A stretch of 64,000 nt of DNA from Pontibacillus yanchengensis. GTDB lineage: Bacteria; Bacillota; Bacilli; Bacillales; BH030062. The notes under the pieces are model-generated. The model worked only from the letters and a program-made list of their open reading frames with translations, did no database searches and was not told where the DNA came from. A program made the translations under genes and the position numbers. Positions 32,978-42,246 of the stretch are shown piece by piece. The stretch's first letter is position 1. The number at the start of each line of letters is the position of its first letter. Where the stretch lies: contig NZ_WMEU01000003.1 of assembly GCF_009856295.1 (NCBI RefSeq), forward strand, positions 372,001 to 436,000, read 5' to 3'.

Positions 32978-33562
32978 CTAATCTGCTTGATAAGCATCTT
33001 CATATATATCAATAGAATCTTTATTAATATGTGTGATTATAATTTCCTTTAACTCAGACACAGTTAAGTTCGAATTCTCCTGATTCGTTTTAGAAGAGTA
33101 CAATGCGTTTTTTGCATCTACCATATAACCTTTTAATGTTTTCAATAAGGTCAATTCCTCTTCATCCAGTTGACCATCTTCGCTTAACGGTGGCACATAA
33201 AATGATACATCGCCACTCATATTATATCCATGCAAAAAATTAGATGCCTCTCGGAAAAAACTAGTTGGATAAATGTTATGGCTTAAAAAGTTGTATCCAT
33301 TATCAACAATTGTGTTCGTTTTTAATAAATCATTTTCTAATCTACCAATTGCTTCATTCAATTCCTCGTCCTCTAGTTTGCCTTCAAGTAATGTATCAAC
33401 TCTTGTTATTGACATATCAAGGGAATTATAAAAATGATTAAGGAATAAATCAAATTGTCGCTGTTCTTCCTTGTATTCTTTAAAATATAAATACGATGAG
33501 ACACTTAAAATAATTGTCATAATACTGATTAAATAAATTAATAACCTTTTTGCATTTATCAT
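32978..33562 (-). CDS. Membrane-anchored helical protein of unknown function
   Basis: The 194 residues have one N-terminal membrane segment (about 7-26) and an acidic, helix-rich exterior (for example RVDTLLEGKLEDEELNEAIGRLEND). AGGAAAGGA lies before the ATG. No motif is recognised. A similar plan is seen in the cargo gene at 14566. The 370-bp gap to 33935 holds only a palindrome. Confidence 0.65.
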   Translation of the reverse strand: MINAKRLLIYLISIMTIILSVSSYLYFKEYKEEQRQFDLFLNHFYNSLDMSITRVDTLLEGKLEDEELNEAIGRLENDLLKTNTIVDNGYNFLSHNIYPTSFFREASNFLHGYNMSGDVSFYVPPLSEDGQLDEEELTLLKTLKGYMVDAKNALYSSKTNQENSNLTVSELKEIIITHINKDSIDIYEDAYQAD

Positions 33563-33829
33563 AAGTAATATCCTTTCCTATATCGCTTAGAAAGCCTTGA
33601 ATCTTCAACTATCCTGCGTCTAAGTACAATCTTTCGCATACTCTATACTTTAGCAATAAACCTTTTACTACTAGAAAATTATTACAATCAACTATACTAA
33701 ATAGCGTAGGTTTTGACCATGGTTTTAGCATTATTTCAACGTGTGAACAATAGCTATTGTCATGTTGTTAAACCCCTATGCTATTTTCAATGTTAAACCA
33801 TAGCAATCCTTGTCATATCATTAAATAGA

Positions 33830-33861
33830 AACAAGCGAATTCCTGTGCGAATTCGCTTGTT
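33830..33861. terminator. Perfect hairpin between two minus-strand genes
   Basis: ACAAGCGAATTC and GAATTCGCTTGT form a perfect stem. In the minus direction TTTCTATTTAAT follows, which suits a terminator for the 1064-residue gene. Confidence 0.65.
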
Positions 33862-33934
33862 AAAAGTCTTGCTATTTTAACTTTTCTACCTCTGAACTGC
33901 ATAGTCCGTGACAATGCCTTTCAAAATTTTTCTG

Positions 33935-36900
33935 TCATTCATAGTCAGAAAATACATCTTGCATAATGTAATAGGATTTCTTTAATCGTTCTTGATGTTT
34001 CGGTTGATTCCACTTTTCCCAAGAGTAGGTATAGAAGTCTCCAATTTGATTTTCTCCGTCAGAAGGAAGGATGCTCGTTACGCTTCCATCTTTGTCATGC
34101 GTAATGAAGGAGAAGCCAATTTCATCAAGCTCTTCGCTTCCTTTTAGTCCTTCCTCCCACAAGTTGGTCATGATGGTTCGTTGACTAGGATCTTTTACGT
34201 TCAACATTAACCATGGAATGCGAATCTCAAGTGTATTTCCTTCAATAGAATAGTCTGTTAGGGAATTGTACTGTTCTGATTTCGGATTTCCATTACCATG
34301 AGTCAGTACACCAGTTTTATATGAGGAAAAAGGTATAGTTTCCTCCGAAACCGGAATGGTCATCTCCTTATTTAAAGCTAATCGAATCGGATGGAAAGTC
34401 CCATTATTGTTCTGCGATGCGTAGTCCTTTTCCTCAATCATATTTAGCTGATCTCCGTATTGGTAATAAAACGGATCATAGTAACTATCTACTTTCATTT
34501 CAGCCTGTTCTTTTCCTTGAATCTCTATTTTGAAGTCAATCCCTTGCTTGCTTTTTACGTTGTTTACAACCTGTAATTGACCTTGATTTTGAATGGTATC
34601 TAAACCTATCGTCAAGTTCTCTTCCTCAAAAGAGAATGAATCTCCCATTTGGAATCGCATATACAGGTATCGTTCATCATGATCAGCTGTTACACGATTG
34701 ATAGTGCCTGTATTGTCGTCTTCATATAAAGGCTCGTTACTCCATTGCTTCCCTTTTCCATCCACTTTTTGCTTATGACGGTCAAAGCTTAACAGACCAA
34801 ATTGCTGTTCATTTGTTTGTGTATTGGACCAAGAGGGTCTTCTGTTTGGGTCATCAAGCTCCATTGTATTCCATGTTCGCTTAAACCATTCATCTTGCCA
34901 TGTAAATACGAGACCACCCATGTAGCCCTCATGCATAATATCTTCGAATAAATGTTTGTTAATGTTTCCTTGCTGTTTCTCTGATAAATTCCCTTGATTC
35001 CAGCCGTAAGGATTTTTATGGGTCATACCTCTGGAAGAAGGGACACCAAATTCAGCTACTAGTACAGGCATATCATGAGCATTCTTTAGATCGTGTAAGT
35101 AACCAGCGTAACTATTCTTTTCTCCACGGTGATCTTCATAGTTTAGATAATCCTTTGAATAGTTCATAAAATCCGGGTAGTACGGATAGACATGATAGGA
35201 TGCAAAAGTACCTGGCTTAAACGTATCCTTCATGTTAATGACATTTGGATCAACACCTACTAAGTCCTCCTCTTCGGAAGGTTCCATTGGATGGTCTAAT
35301 AAATCTGTCGTTACCCAATTTGTAAAACTAATCGGACGTTGCCATTTGTAGTTTTCCATTTCATAAGAGATGGTGTGTTCCATCATCTCAGCTAACCAGT
35401 GCTCAAATGGGGATGCCTTTTCTGTGTATACATAGTCACCATCGAACTGTCCGATGTCTTGGTGTTCTTTATTGGTGTTCTCGACCATATAAGGATACCA
35501 TTCAATTCCTAAAATCCATCCAGCTACATACTGAGAGACATCGGCGGTATAATTTCCGCTCGCATGTCCAGGTTTCTCCGGGATTTCTTTATTACCGTGA
35601 ATGACATCTACAATGGTTTCGATTTCGTTTTTAAATCCATTCACACTTTCGGAGGAGAAAGCATCTAGTGTTTCTTCTAATGGCTTTTCATCAACCCATG
35701 CGCCATGAAATATATATATAGGGTTTTCGGCTTGGGCGTTATAACGCTTCAGTGCTCGATAAAATCCAGGTGGGTGAATCGTGTACACGCGTATAGCAGT
35801 TGCATTCATCTCGCCAATTTGTTTGAACCAACGTGCGTATTCTTGTTCAGAAATGGCAGCTTCACCAGGGAAAGCTCCTGGTTTACCCATCCCAATATTG
35901 ACCCCTTTTATGACGGTTTCGCTCCATTCACCGTTCTGGTAAATCTCGAAGCGGTTACCACTAACTCGAGTCGGATAGGAGATATCGTTTTCGTGATAAG
36001 CCTCAGAGCTCTGCGTCTTTTTGCTTTCCGACTCTTTATCAGTTTCAGCTAATATCGTCTCCATCATTGGTACGTATGTTTCCCAATAGAATTGTTGTGG
36101 ACTTTTCTTGAAACCAAATGAAAGGTGTTGTCTAATCGTGGAAATGCCTTTATAGCGATAAACAGGCGGAACGTTTGCTGTATCAACAAAATCTCCGGCA
36201 AAATAATAAGCGGGAAATCCATCTTGTGTGGTTTTCGTTACTGCAGGGAACTGAAAAGGTATCCCGTTTTGTTCCAGCTTGTTCTTTCCACTTTCTTTTA
36301 ATCCCCAGTTATAATTCGCCATTACTTCTTCATCGCTAGCGGGCTCAATAATATCAAACCAGTACATATAAGCAGGACTTTCTTTTAAATTGAAGAAAGA
36401 TTGTCCCTTCTTAGAAAAGTCGACTGTTAACCCTTTTTTGTTAACATCTTCATTTTCTTTTAGCACAACAATTCGATTATCCTCATGGACCAATACATAC
36501 CCCGCTCCGGAGTAGTCCCATGATTCTCCTGTCGTTTTTCGGTATTGTTCGACTACCCAGTTAGGAACTTCTGATTGTTGATTCGGATTTAATTCAGTAA
36601 AGTACCTTCCTGTCCATCCGGTCCATTCTACATTTAATAAACTTTCCATCGATTTTCTTGTTTTATCATCTGTAGGATTACCAAACGTATTGAATTCTGC
36701 TACGAGTGTGGACGGATTTTTGAATAAATAACGCCTCATTTTTTCAACTTCGGTATAGGAAAGACCTCCATAGTTTTCTTTATTATTTTTTTCTAAAAGT
36801 GTTCCTTGGTGTTGACCATATGTATCGGCTACATATATCATATCGTGATCTTGCAATTGATCGGGGAAGGGGGTGTAGGAATATTTATCTTCACCTTTAG

Positions 36901-37129
36901 GCTTAACTCCAATGTATTCTTCATTAGAATAGGAACTTCCATCATTCTGGGTGAAGTTTTTGTGATTTAGTAACCAGGTTAGGCCTTTATGTTCTCTATA
37001 GGAGTCATCGGGGACGGTTTTATCTACAAGTAAGACATCAAGTTTTTCATTTGGCTCCACTAACCACCATAAAAGCGGGGTCAAGAAGAAAGTAATAATT
37101 ACCAGAGTGATCCCAATCCATTTTTTCAT
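33935..37129 (-). CDS. Membrane-anchored glycosidase-like protein, 1064 residues
   Basis: An N-terminal membrane segment (about 4-24) anchors a large outer part. Residues about 390-800 look like a TIM-barrel glycosidase of the GH2/GH5 clan: VIKGVNIGMGKPG at strand 1, AIRVYTIHPPGFYRAL, GWILGIEWYPY with an acidic Glu (acid/base candidate), FASYHVYPYYP and PVLVAEFGVPSS with a Glu nucleophile candidate. The N-terminal 370 residues and the C-terminal strand-rich 260 residues (LTIGLDTIQNQG, LEIRIPWLML) suggest flanking beta domains. AAGGAGC precedes the ATG. It stands alone; substrate is unknown. Perhaps it trims a cell-surface or extracellular glycan. Confidence 0.7.
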   Translation of the reverse strand: MKKWIGITLVIITFFLTPLLWWLVEPNEKLDVLLVDKTVPDDSYREHKGLTWLLNHKNFTQNDGSSYSNEEYIGVKPKGEDKYSYTPFPDQLQDHDMIYVADTYGQHQGTLLEKNNKENYGGLSYTEVEKMRRYLFKNPSTLVAEFNTFGNPTDDKTRKSMESLLNVEWTGWTGRYFTELNPNQQSEVPNWVVEQYRKTTGESWDYSGAGYVLVHEDNRIVVLKENEDVNKKGLTVDFSKKGQSFFNLKESPAYMYWFDIIEPASDEEVMANYNWGLKESGKNKLEQNGIPFQFPAVTKTTQDGFPAYYFAGDFVDTANVPPVYRYKGISTIRQHLSFGFKKSPQQFYWETYVPMMETILAETDKESESKKTQSSEAYHENDISYPTRVSGNRFEIYQNGEWSETVIKGVNIGMGKPGAFPGEAAISEQEYARWFKQIGEMNATAIRVYTIHPPGFYRALKRYNAQAENPIYIFHGAWVDEKPLEETLDAFSSESVNGFKNEIETIVDVIHGNKEIPEKPGHASGNYTADVSQYVAGWILGIEWYPYMVENTNKEHQDIGQFDGDYVYTEKASPFEHWLAEMMEHTISYEMENYKWQRPISFTNWVTTDLLDHPMEPSEEEDLVGVDPNVINMKDTFKPGTFASYHVYPYYPDFMNYSKDYLNYEDHRGEKNSYAGYLHDLKNAHDMPVLVAEFGVPSSRGMTHKNPYGWNQGNLSEKQQGNINKHLFEDIMHEGYMGGLVFTWQDEWFKRTWNTMELDDPNRRPSWSNTQTNEQQFGLLSFDRHKQKVDGKGKQWSNEPLYEDDNTGTINRVTADHDERYLYMRFQMGDSFSFEEENLTIGLDTIQNQGQLQVVNNVKSKQGIDFKIEIQGKEQAEMKVDSYYDPFYYQYGDQLNMIEEKDYASQNNNGTFHPIRLALNKEMTIPVSEETIPFSSYKTGVLTHGNGNPKSEQYNSLTDYSIEGNTLEIRIPWLMLNVKDPSQRTIMTNLWEEGLKGSEELDEIGFSFITHDKDGSVTSILPSDGENQIGDFYTYSWEKWNQPKHQERLKKSYYIMQDVFSDYE

Positions 37130-37380
37130 AGTAAGTAGCTCCTTATCGAAATAGTCTACCTATAACCATACGTTTATTTTATAAGAATTAAGTCCGACAT
37201 CGAAAGATATGAGATGAAATGACTAGAAATGTTGCAGTATTATGTCGAAATACCCAAGACTTTCGTTTTCTTTCTGACTAATATACTGGAAAAGTGTTGA
37301 ATTAACAAAATTTACCCCTTACTATTTTGATTAGTTAGAATTTACAAAAAATTAACACAATAAGGGTAGGGGGAGTACAA

Positions 37381-39753
37381 GTGAAGAATAGAAGAATTCT
37401 TTCTTCTGCATTAGCGATGGCATTGGCATTTGGACCTCTTTCAGTCCATGCTGCTCCATCGACGGGAGATGTAAAAGAAAACACGTCGTCACATGGTCAA
37501 TACGAAGGTGGATCTCCATTTGATATGGCGATTGCCAATGATGAACGACTAATTGAAATGTTGAAGGAAAAAGGGGAAATTTCCAAAAACGCTTCACCAA
37601 AAGAGGCACAGAAGGCTCTGAATAACTTTTTACAGTCTAAAGCACAATCGGCTGAAAAAGAAAAAGGAGAACTTTACAAAGATAAGGAAAAAGTGAAAGA
37701 TAAGCTTAAAAAACAAATGGAAAACAATAGCCTAACAAATGGGAATGGGAATAGTCTTGGACAAGCCAAGAAAGATATACCGGATTCTGTAAAAAAGGAA
37801 GCTTATAATGGTGAAGTACGAGAGGATAAGGTACTGGTGCTATTAATTGAGTATCCTGATAAGCCTCACGGTACATTAAAAGAAGAAGATACAGATATGT
37901 ATTATGAAGATGACGAAAAGGCTTATTCTCCAGAGCATTATGAAGATATGCTATTCGGAGATGGTGGCTGGACAGGCCCTGATGGCAAACAATATGCATC
38001 GATGAAACAATATTATGAAAAGCAATCGGGTGGAAGTTATACCGTTTCAGGGGAAGCTGCCGGATGGTACGAAGCAGAAAAACCAGCAGCTGCTTATGGT
38101 GCCAACGACCCTCAACCTGATGGAAGTGACGTAAATGCAAGAGGTCTAGTGAAAGAAGCACTAAACAAGGCAGCTAAAGATTCTAGTGTTGACCTATCCG
38201 AATACGATGAGTGGGATCGCTATGATTTGGATGGCGACGGAGATTATCTTGAACCAGATGGGTTAGTGGACCACCTAATGGTCATTCACTCTGGAGTAGG
38301 TGAAGAAGCTGGTGGCGGTCAGCTTGGTAGTGACGCAATTTGGTCCCACCGTTGGAACTTAGGCAACATCACACATCTTCCAGGCACAGAAGCAGAAGTT
38401 GGTTATTGGGGAGGTAGCATGGCTGCTTACGATTACACCATTGAACCAGAAGATGGGGCAGTTGGTGTAATGGCTCATGAATTCGGTCATGACCTTGGAC
38501 TTCCTGATGAGTATGATACGCAATATTCTGGAGCTGGGGAACCGGTAAGTTATTGGTCGATAATGGCTAGTGGTAGCTGGGCTGGTAAAATTCCAGGGAC
38601 AATGCCTACAGGATTCAGTCCGTACATGAAAGAAATACTTCAAACATCTGTAGGAGGCAATTGGCAATCTGGATCTGAAGTAGATGTAGAGGAAGTTGAT
38701 GGGGAAGGCACGTCCTTCTTGTTAGACGAAGCATCTACAAAAGGGGAGAACAATGACGTCGTGAAGGTAAATCTTCCTAAAAAAGAAACCGTCATTAATG
38801 AACCATATAGCGGTGAATATGAATACTTCAGTGGAAGTGACAATAACTTAGATAACAGTCTGACTAAGACAGTAGACTTAACCAATGCATCTAGTGCTGA
38901 AATGACCTTCCAAACATGGTACGAGATCGAATCAGACTGGGATTACGCTTATGTGAAAGTGAATGGAGAGCCAGTGGAATTGGATATTACGACAAATGAA
39001 AATCCAAATGGAAATAACCAAGGTAATGGGATTACTGGTTCCTCTGATGGATGGCAAGAAGTAAGTGTTGATCTTTCTGAATATGCTGGCCAAGAAGTCG
39101 ACATTTCGTTTAATTACAGCACAGATGCTGCTGTATCTATGCCAGGATTCTTCGTTGATGAAATTAGTGTAGCTGCAGATGGCGAACAAATTCTGTTTGA
39201 TGACGCTGAAGGGGATGCTAAATTCAACCTTGAAGGCTTTACGAAATCCAATGGCATTAAAACGAATGAACACTATTACTTACTAGAGTGGAGAACGCAT
39301 AACGGCGTTGACCAAGGACTTGGTAACATCAGTCGTGGTGACAGCCTAATGAGCTTCGATCCAGGTTTAGTTGTTTGGTATGTTGATAAGTCTTATGACA
39401 ATAACTGGACAGGTGTTCACCCTGGTGAAGGCTTTGTAGGAGTAGTGGATGCTGACCAGAAGGCCTTGACGTGGAGCGATAAATCACTAGCATCTACACG
39501 TTATCAGGTTCATGATGCAGCATTTAGCCTTGATAAGACTGAGGATATGTTCTTAGATTATGAGGCATTAATCGGTGTTACCTTAAAAGATAACTATACC
39601 AAACGTACACCACTGTTTGATGACAGTGCTGATTACACTAATCCTGAGATTGCCGACGCAGGCCGTGACGTACCTGAATATGGTCTGAATGTACGCGTTA
39701 CGGGAAAAAGTGAAGATGGCACAGTAGGGAAGATCTTACTATTTAAAGAATAA
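37381..39753 (+). CDS. Immune inhibitor A-type secreted metalloprotease (M6)
   Basis: This secreted zinc protease is related to InhA of the Bacillus cereus group. The 790 residues have a signal peptide ending VHAAPS (about 25), a propeptide, a catalytic domain with HEFGHDLGLPDEYD (about 362-375; HExxH plus downstream Asp), and a beta-sandwich/MAM-like C-terminal region. An Asp-rich calcium-type loop DLDGDGDYLEPDG is seen near 280. Start is GTG behind AGGGGGAG. It is divergent from the glycosidase-like gene, with 251 bp between them. Confidence 0.9.
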   Translation: MKNRRILSSALAMALAFGPLSVHAAPSTGDVKENTSSHGQYEGGSPFDMAIANDERLIEMLKEKGEISKNASPKEAQKALNNFLQSKAQSAEKEKGELYKDKEKVKDKLKKQMENNSLTNGNGNSLGQAKKDIPDSVKKEAYNGEVREDKVLVLLIEYPDKPHGTLKEEDTDMYYEDDEKAYSPEHYEDMLFGDGGWTGPDGKQYASMKQYYEKQSGGSYTVSGEAAGWYEAEKPAAAYGANDPQPDGSDVNARGLVKEALNKAAKDSSVDLSEYDEWDRYDLDGDGDYLEPDGLVDHLMVIHSGVGEEAGGGQLGSDAIWSHRWNLGNITHLPGTEAEVGYWGGSMAAYDYTIEPEDGAVGVMAHEFGHDLGLPDEYDTQYSGAGEPVSYWSIMASGSWAGKIPGTMPTGFSPYMKEILQTSVGGNWQSGSEVDVEEVDGEGTSFLLDEASTKGENNDVVKVNLPKKETVINEPYSGEYEYFSGSDNNLDNSLTKTVDLTNASSAEMTFQTWYEIESDWDYAYVKVNGEPVELDITTNENPNGNNQGNGITGSSDGWQEVSVDLSEYAGQEVDISFNYSTDAAVSMPGFFVDEISVAADGEQILFDDAEGDAKFNLEGFTKSNGIKTNEHYYLLEWRTHNGVDQGLGNISRGDSLMSFDPGLVVWYVDKSYDNNWTGVHPGEGFVGVVDADQKALTWSDKSLASTRYQVHDAAFSLDKTEDMFLDYEALIGVTLKDNYTKRTPLFDDSADYTNPEIADAGRDVPEYGLNVRVTGKSEDGTVGKILLFKE

Positions 39754-39763
39754 GAGAAGAAGG

Positions 39764-39793
39764 AATAACGCTGCCTATAAGGTGGCGTTATTT
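39764..39793 (+). terminator. Terminator after the M6 protease gene
   Basis: AATAACGCTGCC and GGTGGCGTTATT pair around TATAA, with TTATTTG after. Confidence 0.8.
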
Positions 39794-39899
39794 ATTTGTG
39801 ATTGGATTTATCGGAAAAATGGATCATCAGATAAGGAGTTCAGTATAAGAGGAATAATTTGGGGTAATTGGAATGGAAATAGTTTAGGGTAGTGGGTCA

Positions 39900-39993
39900 T
39901 GAGGAGGTGAAGAGAGCATAAAGCACCTCGGAGCGAGCATAAGTAGGGATGAAGAGAGCAAAACGCATCTCGGAGCGAATATAAGTAGAGCAA
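39900..39993. repeat. GAGAGCATAAA-family tandem repeat, two units
   Basis: Two units of about 43-45 bp: GAAGAGAGCATAAAGCACC then GAAGAGAGCAAAACGCATC, each followed by TCGGAGCGAG/ATATAAGTAG. Related units are at 58201-58470 and 62580-62660. The remaining gap to 40243 shows no gene. Confidence 0.75.
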
Positions 39994-40243
39994 GTATCTC
40001 TCTTTTCCACTCGAATATATTTATCTACAACCCAACATTTCAACATAATAAGGCGATAATGGCATCGTTACCGACTAGCTAACAAAGTCTTTCATATAGT
40101 AATTATGTAATAAAAGGTCTAATCTCCAAATAATGAAAAATACCCAAATTTAACCTGTCAGCATCTTTCTTTTAGGGAGAAGGTGTACGATAATAGTAAG
40201 AGTATGGAAAATTACAGTTACAAGGTAAAGGAGGATTAGTAGA

Positions 40244-41869
40244 ATGGAGAAATATCAACGGAAATTCTTAGAACGAGTTCGCTCGACTATTCAAAATTGG
40301 TCGGAGAAATCTACCATATCGAATAGAGAACTCTATCATTTTCTTCATTCCATGAAAGGTACGGCACTGTCGATAGGACTCGAAAACTTAACGTATCTGG
40401 CCGAAGACCTGCTAGAAGGTATAGCTGAAAAAGTCGATTATATGTGGACCTATGACGAGTGGTCTTCTTACATAAAACCAATAACAGATGAAGTGGCAGT
40501 AATAGATCCTGAACTAGTCCAGGAGGATGAAGTGATAAAGCACCATGAAGAACAGGCGGATCCTTCCACACCATTAATTCTAGTAGTGGAAGATGAGATA
40601 AATATGATGTCTTTTCTAAAAGACCATCTTGAAGAGCATTATACAGTATTGGTAGCGGCCTCGGTTCAGAAGGCAGTTTCTATCTTTTATAACCAAAAAC
40701 CTGATTACGTCATAGTAGATATTTATCTAGGTGAAGAATCAGGGTTTGAATTACTTCAACAAATCGTTCAAAAAGCTCGGAAGAATCTGATCCCTACCAT
40801 GTTAATCAGCGCTGATCATTCAACGGATACGAGAGCAAAAGCATATCAATCAGGCGCTTTTGACTTTTTGCAAAAGCCTATTCAGCCTCCGGAATTAATG
40901 GCGATTATAGCCAATCGATTACGTTATAAATCTATTTTCACCCAACAAATTCTAATAGATGAATTAACAGGTGCTTATAATCGTAGGTTTCTCCAAGATG
41001 AATTAGAGAGACAATGTAGTGATTTTAATCGAACGCGTTCTGCTTTTTCTGTTGCCATGATAGACATTGATCGATTTAAATCTGTCAACGATACATATGG
41101 ACATGATACTGGTGATGTCATCTTACAAGGGTTATCTTCTACAATCATGCGTGATAAGCGCAATAGTGATTTATTCATTCGCTATGGAGGGGAAGAATTT
41201 ACGATAATTATGCCGGACACGAATAGTGAAGAAGCAGAAGTGTTGCTTGAGAGGTTGCGTAGCTCGTTTGAATCGCAACGATACAAAGCCGGCCAATCGG
41301 AGATATCCTGTACTTTTTCGTCTGGAATAACAACTGTCCAACATCATACCTCAACGCCAGAGCAATTATTAAAAGAAGCGGACATTGCCCTATACCAAGC
41401 TAAGGAAAAAGGGCGAAATCAAGTGAGGCAATACATAAAAGGAAGTATGGTTTCACATCAAAGTGGAAAAGACGTCATTCATATAGGTGTCATTGATGAT
41501 GATCCTGTAATTCATAACCTTCTCGAGGATCATCTTCATACTCTATCCATTCTAAACTACAATATCGATTTCCAAACTTTCCGTGATGGCGAGAGCTTCT
41601 TTGAATCCAACTGGCACCACCAAAAAGGGAAATTCATTTTATTACTAGATGGCATTATGCCAAAAATGGATGGATTAGAAGTGTTAACACGTCTTCGTGA
41701 AGAGTGTGCAGTGGATGATTTTATTATTATTATGCTCACTGGAAGAAAAAAAGATCAAGATATTGTAAAAGCTCTTGAGTTAGGAGCCGATGATTATATT
41801 ACGAAGCCATTTAGTGTGACGGAAGTAGAAGCAAGAATTAGACGCTTGGCTCAGCGGTTACTATTTTAG
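40244..41869 (+). CDS. HPt-REC-GGDEF-REC diguanylate cyclase
   Basis: This cytoplasmic 541-residue protein joins phosphorelay to c-di-GMP synthesis. Order: HPt with His in FLHSMKGTA (about 35), receiver 1 (about 108-225, Asp in VIVDIYLGE), GGDEF domain (about 235-390) with active GGEEF (about 316-320) and an upstream RxxD inhibition site (RNSD), receiver 2 (about 412-540, Asp in LLLDGIMPKMDG). All phospho-accepting residues are present. AAAGGAGG precedes the ATG. It lies 11 bp before a single-receiver gene and upstream of a hybrid kinase, so the three are likely one pathway. Confidence 0.92.
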   Translation: MEKYQRKFLERVRSTIQNWSEKSTISNRELYHFLHSMKGTALSIGLENLTYLAEDLLEGIAEKVDYMWTYDEWSSYIKPITDEVAVIDPELVQEDEVIKHHEEQADPSTPLILVVEDEINMMSFLKDHLEEHYTVLVAASVQKAVSIFYNQKPDYVIVDIYLGEESGFELLQQIVQKARKNLIPTMLISADHSTDTRAKAYQSGAFDFLQKPIQPPELMAIIANRLRYKSIFTQQILIDELTGAYNRRFLQDELERQCSDFNRTRSAFSVAMIDIDRFKSVNDTYGHDTGDVILQGLSSTIMRDKRNSDLFIRYGGEEFTIIMPDTNSEEAEVLLERLRSSFESQRYKAGQSEISCTFSSGITTVQHHTSTPEQLLKEADIALYQAKEKGRNQVRQYIKGSMVSHQSGKDVIHIGVIDDDPVIHNLLEDHLHTLSILNYNIDFQTFRDGESFFESNWHHQKGKFILLLDGIMPKMDGLEVLTRLREECAVDDFIIIMLTGRKKDQDIVKALELGADDYITKPFSVTEVEARIRRLAQRLLF

Positions 41870-41880
41870 GAGATGATAGA

Positions 41881-42246
41881 ATGAAGAAAATTTTGTTAGC
41901 AGATGATGAAGAAGTTCTACGTATGTTAATCGTAGATACGTTAGAAGACGAAGGATATGAGATTGTAGAGACAGAAAATGGTCTTGATGCTTTGGAGGAA
42001 ATCAGAGCGAATGATTATGATCTTGTGATACTAGATTATATGATGCCAGGACTGACTGGTATTGAGGTGGCAAGAGAAATCCAAGAAGTACCTCATAAAC
42101 AAGGAACTAAAATCTTAATGCTTACAGCTAAAAATCAACAAAAGGATGTAGAAGAGTCTCAAGCAGCAGGTATCAACTATTATATGTCCAAGCCATTTAG
42201 CCCCATGCAGCTTATTGATGTGGTGGAGGAAATTGTGAATGCCTAA
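41881..42246 (+). CDS. Single-domain response regulator (CheY-like)
   Basis: The 121 residues are one receiver domain: acidic DDEE (about 8-11), phospho-acceptor Asp in LVILDYMMPG (about 53), Thr in MLTAKN and Lys in MSKPFSP. There is no output domain, so it should relay phosphate or bind a partner. GGAGATG precedes the ATG. Its end overlaps the kinase start by 8 bp. Confidence 0.93.
   Translation: MKKILLADDEEVLRMLIVDTLEDEGYEIVETENGLDALEEIRANDYDLVILDYMMPGLTGIEVAREIQEVPHKQGTKILMLTAKNQQKDVEESQAAGINYYMSKPFSPMQLIDVVEEIVNA

Noticed and set aside
35705..36052. 115-codon plus-strand frame inside the glycosidase-like gene
   Set aside because: It is antisense to a long, clearly coding gene and has no ribosome site or protein-like features.
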